Below, piece after piece: positions 55,737 through 64,000 of a DNA stretch of 64,000 nt. This stretch comes from Dryas octopetala (Eukaryota; Streptophyta; Magnoliopsida; Rosales; Rosaceae), in contig OY992834.1 in the NCBI GenBank assembly GCA_963921425.1, forward strand, positions 23,325,923 to 23,389,922. Direction: 5' to 3'. The position numbers and the translations under genes were made by a program. The notes below the pieces were generated by a model, which was given only the letters and a program-made list of their open reading frames with translations, was not told the DNA's origin and did not search any database. Numbering within the stretch: the stretch's first letter is position 1; each line of letters starts with the position of its first letter.

Positions 55737-58123
55737 TGATGAGTGTGCATTTTGCATCACTTTATGATACTAATTCCTTAACCTAGAGTGTTAGAACTCG
55801 ATATTTTGCGTTTCTTGTCTCGTTTTTGTGTTTTCAGGTCAAATGAAGCAGAAATGAGAAAAAGAAGCAAATGGAGCCATTTTGGGACATTTCCTGGTCA
55901 AACCAGGAAAACCAGTGAAATCCTGGTCAAACCAGGAAAAGTGCAGAAATCCTAGTCGAATGAGGATTCCTAGTCACACTAGGAAACATCAAGTCCAGAA
56001 CCATTATTGCGGAGCCAGAAATGTGAAATCCTGATTCGAACAGGAAATCCTAGTTGAACTAGGAAACCTGACCCAACTAGGGAAAGGAGTCCTAATGACA
56101 CTAGGAGACCCCAGGGGCAATATGGTCATTACGAGAAGTCGAAATGGATAAGGAATCTCTCATTTTCAAGGAATCCTAGTCGCACCAGGAAATGTTGGTC
56201 AAGGTTCCAGAAGCTTCCAGAAGGTGGTGGACATCCATGGAAATGAATGGAGGGAAGAAATGAATTTGAATGCAAATGGAAATGAGGGGCAAAATGGGAA
56301 GTCAAAAGTGGAGGGCCCATGGGCCCTAGGGATGCCGAACCAAGATGGGCCATGCATGCACATGCATGGGCCCAAACCCTAGCAGCCCAATGGCCATGCG
56401 TGAGGAACAAGATGGCAGCCCATGCATGCGCATGCATGCCATGCAAACCCTAGCAGCCAAGGAGCCCATGCACAAGCCCAAGATGCAAGCCCAAGGTGGA
56501 AGCCCATGGAGTGAAACCCTAGCCCATCTTGTGCAAGCCACTTCAGCCCATCACATGTGAGCCCAAATCACATCAAGGTCCAAGACCAGTAGCCCATGCG
56601 CAAGGGAGGGGGGCCTAGCTGACTTGCATGCGCCACTTAAGCCCAAGAGGACCAAGCCTTGCCGCAAGCCCATTGCACCCTAACCCTAGCTGATGCCGGA
56701 AGCAACAAGGAGAAGAAACCCTAGCAGCCGCATGTTTCCTTCTCCTTGCCTCTCAAGGAATGCACCTCTATAAATATATCATATACCTCAGACCTCAAGG
56801 GAACACTTTCTCATCTCCTACACTTCAGCCGAAATCACTCTTGCCTCTTGTTAGTTTAATTTTCAGTTTTAGGTTTTTATTTTCAGAAGTTAGAGAAGGT
56901 GAGAGAGGGCCGAATTCAGAGGGTTTTAGAGAGAGAAAGGTGCGTGACAAGTGAGAGAGAGAAGGACCAGCCTGCTGCCGCAAGCCCTAGCTCACCTTGC
57001 CGTGAGTTCCTCCTGCTTGCTAGGTGCCTCCTTCTTCCTCTCTCCTTGCCGCAGCCACCCTAGTGTTTGCACCTCTGATTTTGTTTCTTTTTCCTTCTAG
57101 TTTTCTATTTTATTGTTGGTTTATGCTACTGAAATTAATTAGTTTATGATTCTGAATTTATTTAGTGCACGGTTCTGATTTCTTTTAGTTTATGCAATTT
57201 AATTTAGTTGTTTAGTTTATGCTTTTAGTTTTGCGTTTCTGATTTTAATTGTTAATCATGAATTGGGACTTTGTTTATTGTTTCTGTTTTGTTTTATTTA
57301 ATTTAAATATGTAGGTTAGTTATTCTATCTTGCATGTTAGTTGTAGGTCGATTAATGGATTTGCATGTTCTAACAAATCGTTTATCCGTCTCTTGGTCTG
57401 TTAGTTTGATGTTTGCATGTATTAAATTTCCACTATCTATTAGAACCCGTCACTAGTTGTTTGCATCCTTTGACTGGCCACCTTAGGGTAATTGCATCTA
57501 GTTTATTTGTTAGGTTTAGCTGTGAAATAGTCAAAGACACTAAACCACAAGTAACAAGGGAATAAGGGATTATTCTTGGTAGTGGGGTTGGGCGACCTCT
57601 ATAAGGAAATAGTCAAAGCTTATATGTTGTGCATGTTTGACGTTCTCATAAAACTTAATGACTCCTGCATGGGTAACAGCTGCCTTAGCTTGAACTAGGG
57701 AACATGTAGGTTAACTGGCTAAGGAAGGCCCAAGAAGCTCTTAGTTTATGCATTAGGAGAACAATTGTGAGAAAGTAACTAGCTAAACTTTTTTAGCAGT
57801 CAAACTTTAATATGTTGTGTTCAAATTAACTGTCATTAGCCTTGGATGGTTATTGCATGCTTATCTGATTTGAAACCGAAAACTTAACATTGCAAGATAG
57901 AATAAAGGGTGTGTGCGTGTGGTGATGTGTGCGTGTGTTCCATCTTCCAAAACCCCCCATTTAGTTATTCTAGTGATTAATTGCATTGATTTATTGTATA
58001 TTAACCATTCCATGTGGGATCGACCTCGTGCTTGTACGCTTTGCTACTAATGCGATTCGTGCACTTGCAAGTAAACTTAGAATGAGATAATTGTTTATTT
58101 TGTTCTAAGAAAACATATCAACA
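55737..58123 (+). mobile_element. solo LTR, 2,387 bp, Gypsy-like
   Basis: Starts TGATGAGTGTGCATTTTGCA and ends AAACATATCAACA. Flanks are a perfect 5-bp target duplication GTGTG (55732-55736 and 58124-58128). Sister sequences at 33810 and 44470 (GGGTGTGCTAGTAAT) show the empty site. It contains CCTGGTCAAACCAGGAAA-type repeats (55890-56200), a CATGCATG-rich GC block and, near the 3' end, GTGGGATCGACCTCGTGC with GTGCACTTGCAAGT. No internal region remains, so it is the product of LTR-LTR recombination. It is fairly young, as the target duplication is intact and the sister copies lack it. Confidence 0.9.
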
Positions 58124-58402
58124 GTGTGCTAGTAATAATGATGCACATGATGATTACAAATTCTTCATTATTGTGCTTCAAAGTCCACTTTGTTGTGCTG
58201 CATCATTATTTTTATATATCTTTAACTTTTTTATTTTTACTTTGATATGCCGACCAAATTAGCATTCTTTATTCCTGATTTTTGTCTTTGTATAGATACA
58301 CAAACCAGATTAGTAATCTTTACTATCTTCTTTGGACAACCCAACAAGCTGTAAACTTGAACAAGTGTGATGACTTACAAAAGCTAGCAAGCAACTCATT
58401 TT
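58124..58402 (-). repeat. R block continuation after the solo LTR
   Basis: Resumes CTAGTAATAATGATGCACA and runs to CAACTCATTTT, as at 33812-34089 and 44483-44750. Confidence 0.75.
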
Positions 58403-60361
58403 GGTATTGCTGTGCGGAAAAACAGCTGTGAAGTAAAACAATTGTGAAGTAAATTCAGCTGTAAAGTAAAGTAGTTGAGTGTTTGATAAACTATGTTTTC
58501 AAAAGTTCTGTAGTGCAAAAAACAGTATCAAAGTATTTGGTAAATGTTAATGTAAAAGTGTTGTGGCTATGTATAATTACTAAAATGGATATGATGCTAA
58601 AAGTGTACTTATTTGTTTGGTAAAAATAAACGTTTTTTTTACTTATTTTTGAAATTTTTGGCTACAAATTTGTATTAGCTTTCATTTTTCTAAGAATAAC
58701 ATTATTGAATAAGTAAGGACAATTTTAGCAAAAAGACTATAATTATACCTCTTTTTTAGTTGAGGATCCCGTTTTCATTTTGCTTTAATTGAGAACTATT
58801 ATTTTTCAAGTGTTTCAATCAAGGATATTCCGTCAACTTTGTCAAATTTTCCATTAAAAACTGGTCACGTGACTCGCACGTGATCAATTTGCAGGGGCAT
58901 TTATGTCTTTTTTGTGCATTTAAAAATAATTATAAAAAACAAAACTAAAATAATTATAAAATATGAAAAAAAAAAAAAAAAGGTGTGAATTGAAACTTAG
59001 CCACACCAACCTCACCCCCCAGCCACCACCGACCCACCCTCACTCCCCAGCCACCACTATCGACTCATCCTCCACTGGCCATCCCTTTTCCCTATCAGCC
59101 CAGCCCTGATCCTTTCCTCTCCCTCTCAACTCTCTCAGCCTCCTTCTCCCACCACCTCCCACCACCTGCAACCTGCCGACTCCCTGCAACTTGAGAGTAA
59201 AAAACATCTCCCTCCATATCCCACCACCACCACCCCTTGCAACAGGCTGACCCGACCTGACCCTTCCCCCACCCAGCCTGACCCTTTCTCATCCCTCTTT
59301 GCCCCTCTCCTTTCTCTCTCCCTTCCCTTCCCCTTCCCTCAACCCATCCCCGTCACGCCCCCCCACCCAACCTCGACCCCGTCGCACCCAGCCCCGATCC
59401 CGCCCCATCCTTATGTCGCCTCTATCTCTCACTTTCTTTTTTTTTTCTCTCTCTCTCTCTTTTTCTCTCTGTCTCTCTCGCTTTCTCTCTTTGTCTCTCT
59501 CGCTTTCTCTCTCTCCGATTTGGACGAGGCCGGGCTAGGTGGTGGGAGAGGGACGAGGATGTGAGAGGGAAGAGGAAGGGCCAGAGCTGGGTGGGGGAAG
59601 GGCGAGGTCCGGGTGGGCATTTTGCAGGGGATGGAGGGAGATTTTTTTATTATTTTAAATTCATTATTTTTTTTAAATATTTTTTTAGGAGATATTACTT
59701 TTTTTTCCTTATAAATTGGTCGCGTGACCTTCATGTGATTAATTTTAACAGAATTTTTAATGAAAATGACAGAATATCCTTGATTGAAACACTTGAAAAA
59801 TAATAGTTCTTAATTGAAGCAAAATGAAAACGAGATCCTCAACTGAAAATAGGGGTATAGTAATTGTCCTTTTACTAAAATTTTCCCAAATAAGTATGCC
59901 TATTATTTTTTTAGGTATATTATAATTTTAATCATATAAATAAAATATCATAATTAATGATCACAATATAAAATATAACTAACAATGAACATATTTTTTA
60001 ATTTAAAATAAACAAATAAAAATTATAGACATTTAAATAGTTATATGAAAAATATAATCGACCATCACATGCATTACATACCAAAATGACTAATATAACA
60101 AAACGTAAAATAAAATAGGAATAGGAGATGTGATTTTCAAAAATCAATGAGGGTATTATGAGTAAAACAAAATATTAATTGTTGCTGTGATTCACTGCAT
60201 TTTTCAAAAGCAGGTAGAAACCTGCTTTCTGTTTTTGCTGTGGAGAGTTGAGAATTGTGGGAGAAAAACAGTTTTTAATTCTTTTTACCAAACACCAAAA
60301 CTACTGTAAGTAATTGAAAATTGTCATATACAGTAGTTTTTGGATCCTTTACCGCAATCCC
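58403..60361. mobile_element. hAT-like shell, copy 3, most complete
   Basis: The left end is GGTATTGCTGTGCGGAAAAA; the right end complement reads GGGATTGCGGTAAAGGATCC. Subterminal CTGCTTT/AAAGCAG and CAGCTGTGAAGTAAA motifs are present. It contains foldback F2 at 58716-59887. The right flank is not continuous with the left, so a later rearrangement removed the partner flank. Superfamily is tentative. Confidence 0.45.
58716..59887. mobile_element. foldback MITE F2, copy 3
   Basis: Arms and core as at 34403, with CT-dinucleotide expansion at 59430-59520. Flanks GAATAAGTA and AAATAAGTA. Non-coding despite open frames over the C-rich and CT-rich parts. Confidence 0.8.
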
Positions 60362-62300
60362 AATCGGGGGCCTAAATCCTAATCCACCCTCCTGCTTTGG
60401 TAGGCATACATCTGTCCATTTAACTTTAGTTTTAGTGCTGCTAACCAACTCAACTTGGTTGAGTTTGCCACTCTCTTAGTAAGAGATGTATGAAGTCTTA
60501 AGATTAATAACAAAAGCAGCTTTTGAAAATTCTACAAATGGTCTTCAAAAGGAAGTTAATATGTGAATATATGCTAATCATTTTATTACTTTCAAAGATT
60601 TTATAAATTTGTAATCATTTTTTATTGTGATGCATAATGCCTTTAGATATAACGTGATTGTGTTTTTGAATTTAGGTTGTATCCTTGTGAGGTATAGGTT
60701 TGAATCTTAATCACGATTACAGTGCCCGATGGGATGACACACAATATCCTAAGATGAGCCAAGATGAGCAAATGAGCCAAGATGGAGCTTGTCTTTGCAT
60801 GGCATCCGAATCACGATTAGGATGACACACAATATCCTAAGACTGTGGGCCCCACTTGGCATTCTCACACAATTTGGGTGCTGTCCCGTTGCGGGACCGA
60901 AGCAAAAACCAATTATTGGAGGTCATCCCCTCTTTTGATGCACTGTTTGTTGTCCGTTTTTGGCCCTTTACTAGATTGTTTAATCCACACGTTTTCCTTT
61001 TTAAGATAGAGCTCAAATTTACTAGATTGTCTAATCCCCGAGATCTCTTATTTAAGATAGAGCTCAAATCTTATGTGATTCTTCGGTCCCAACCACATGC
61101 TGCTGTGTCCCAAATTATTATTACATGCCCCCATGCTTTATGTTAATTAATTTTGATATTTGTCTTCTGATTATTGTGCATTTGTGCTACAAAGTCTACT
61201 TCAACATGATTTTCAAATATCTTGCACTTTTTTATTCTCCAAAATATCTAGCACTTCGTTGTGCTACGGGATCAATAATCTTCATCCATCATAATTTTTT
61301 AAATATCTTTGTGAAATTCTCAGGCGCTCCACGAATCACATGCAATCAAAGACCCGCTCCCTCAGGCCCTCCACGACCTCAATTTTTTGACCTTTTTGAA
61401 TTGAATCTCCTTAGTTGTGATTGTCTTAGATTTTTTAAATATGCTTTGTACAGATATGCAATCTTTATCTATGATTTTTAAATTAATAAACGAATCCATT
61501 AATAAGAGAAGTGTTAGTTCTGGCTATGCTAGTAATAGTGTTGCACATGTTGATTAAAAATTCTTCATTATTGTGCTGCAAAGTTCACTTCGTTGTGCTG
61601 CAACATGATTTTCAAATATCTTGCACTTTTTTATTTTCCAAAATATCTAGCACGTCGTTGTGCTGTAGGATCAATAATCTTCATCCATAATAATTTTTTA
61701 AATATCTTTGTGCAATTCTCAGGCGCTCCACGAATCACATGCAATCAAAGACTCACTCCCTCAGGCCCTACATGACCTCAATTTTTTCACCTTTTTGAAT
61801 TGAATCTCCTTAGTTGTGATTGTCTTAGATTTTTTAAATATGCTTTGTACAAATATGCAATCTTTATCCATGATTTTAAATTAATAAACGAATCCATTAA
61901 TAAGAGAAGTGTTAGTTTTGGGTATGCTAGTAATAGTGCTGCACATGTTGATTAAAAATTCTTCGTTATTGTGCTGCAAAGTCCACTTCGTTGTGCTGCA
62001 ACATGATTTTCAAATATCTTTCACTTTTTTTATTTTTACTTTGATTTGTCGACCAAATTAGCTTTACTCCTGATTTTTGTCTTTGTATAGATACGCAAAT
62101 CAGATTAGTAATCTTTGCTATCTTCTTTGGACAACCCCACAAATTGTAAACTTGAACAAGTGTGATGGCTTACAAAAGCTAGCAAGCAACTCATTTTCAA
62201 TGAGTGTTTTAGCTGTTTACCCTCCATAGGAACAGATTAATCAATTCAATCACATAAGTTTATAAGTAAAATATGAGTCCTTTTCAAAAGCACTTATTTT
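60362..62300 (-). repeat. R block copy 5, with an internal ~400-bp tandem duplication
   Basis: Contains the conserved GTCCCGTTGCGGGACCGAAG hairpin (60883-60902). It also has two tandem units of roughly 400 bp (about 61203-61605 and 61606-62005), each holding CATGATTTTCAAATATCTT and TCAGGCGCTCCACGAATCAC. A small duplication of GGATGACACACAATATCCTA lies at 60733 and 60819. No gene. Confidence 0.7.
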
Positions 62301-63323
62301 TTCTATGATTTTCCTTATTTTTTTTTCTCAACTTTGTCTTAACATTTGACCTATTAAATCACGACCAAATTGAGCAAACTTATACTCATTTTAAAGCTAT
62401 GCATCACCTCTTTGCAACCATACAAAGATTACTCAACATGAACGGTTAAAACTCCAAATAATCAGTCCCAAATTAGGGTACTCGAAAACTGTCAACTTCC
62501 CCAAAAATTTCCAGATTTTGAAACTTTCGTCCAACTTCAATTCTAACACTCCAAAACAGTTTTTATGACTAATAAGTGATGAAATATTACTTGTACTTCA
62601 ATTAAAATCGAAGAAAACACAACCAAATGGATTGAAAATCATAAACCCCTAAATTGAAATTTACTCTCTACACCCCAACCGAATTCTCCTTCACTTCTCC
62701 TCTAATTTCTATGGTGCTTGTGCTCCTAAAAACATCTCTAACAATTATATAAACCTCACCAAAACCAGAAATGATCACCAAAATCAAAGTTTAAGAAAAA
62801 CAGAGAGTATATGAAAAACTTTTACCTTCCTCTTATCTTTGTTCTTTCTCTTTGTTCTTTCTCCTCTCTCTCTGTCTCTATTCTTCTTCCTCTCTCTTTC
62901 TTCTCTTCTCTTTTCTCTCGGGTTGGCTGGGTTTTGCTGGGTTTCTTGATTTGGTGTTCTAATTAACCTTGGTTTAAAACAATCCCAGCCTTATAACACC
63001 ACCGCCACTCATACAAACACACACCTCACTTCCACTGCCCAGCCCCCTAAAACAACCAATCAAAAGTTTACTCCAAAACAAACTAAAGAAGTGTAGAAGC
63101 TTGCTGAACTTCTACACAAGCAAGAAAACATTTTTTAAAATATACATATAATATAAATATAAAGAAAATGTAAATATATATAAAAATTAAACATCAATAT
63201 AAGCAAATATAAATAAAAGTATAGTAAATGTTAATAAACAAACTTACACTTGCATTAGTCAAATTCCGAACAAAATAGTAGTACTAATGGGACAGGGACA
63301 AGGGACAAAATACAGTAAAAAAA
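62301..63323. other. spacer with old F1 remnant; no gene recognised
   Basis: 62310-62500 matches one arm and middle of foldback family F1 at low identity. 62850-62930 is CT-rich. 63120-63240 is AT-rich. This is the 3' flank of the SDR gene. Confidence 0.45.

Positions 63324-64000
<677 letters not shown>

Noticed and set aside
56129-56560. His/Ala/Met-rich frames in the solo LTR
   Set aside because: Produced by CATGCATG and GCCCA repeats on both strands; not coding.

Overview
The window looks like intergene-poor nuclear DNA of a eudicot plant, probably a woody rosid (taxon is inference). It has GT-AG introns, TATAAATA promoters, AATAAA signals, UGT85-type and CYP92-type genes, and dense nested transposons of the CACTA, PIF/Harbinger, hAT, Mutator-foldback, LTR/TRIM and SINE-like classes. 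Only four host loci look whole or nearly so: one UGT85A-like glucosyltransferase (minus strand, 18278-20391), two nearly identical cytochrome P450 genes (plus strand, 22158-24251 and 48468-50584), and the 3' part of a tropinone-reductase-like SDR running off the right edge (minus strand, 63324-64000).

Layout. 1-2.8 kb: the 3' half of a decayed CACTA (TNP2) transposase, fused to about 150 bp copied from the P450 intron and second exon, then cut by a hAT MITE. 3.5-7.2 kb: a foldback MULE MITE and a decayed PIF/Harbinger element with Myb-like ORF, DDE transposase and a small Cys-rich ORF. 7.2-9.8 kb: LTR remnants and unassigned sequence. 9.8-16.4 kb: an inverted copy of a large interspersed repeat ('R block'), part of it amplified as four tandem 1,211-bp units whose junction sits at the apex of a foldback element. 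16.4-17.0 kb: a small CACTA element. 17.6-27.8 kb: UGT and P450 head to head (segment A) with downstream flank and an R block. 27.8-31.8 kb: the 5' part of another PIF/Harbinger element carrying a hAT with telomere-like repeats. 31.8-47.8 kb: a roughly 4.5-4.9 kb unit present twice plus a part copy, the second interrupted by a 5.8 kb CACTA that carries fragments of at least two host genes. 47.8-55.7 kb: segment B, with a collapsed UGT copy and P450 copy B. 55.7-58.1 kb: a solo LTR. 58.4-63 kb: more nested MITEs and R block. 63.3-64 kb: the SDR gene.

How the genes relate: the divergent UGT/P450 pair is a plausible small specialised-metabolism module (P450 hydroxylation followed by O-glucosylation). 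This rests on family and adjacency only; substrates cannot be read from sequence. Segment B kept the P450 but lost a working UGT and most of the shared intergenic region, so the two P450s may now be regulated differently. The rest of the window is mainly a record of transposition, gene-fragment capture, microhomology deletion and tandem duplication, with several insertions ordered in time by empty sites in sister copies.
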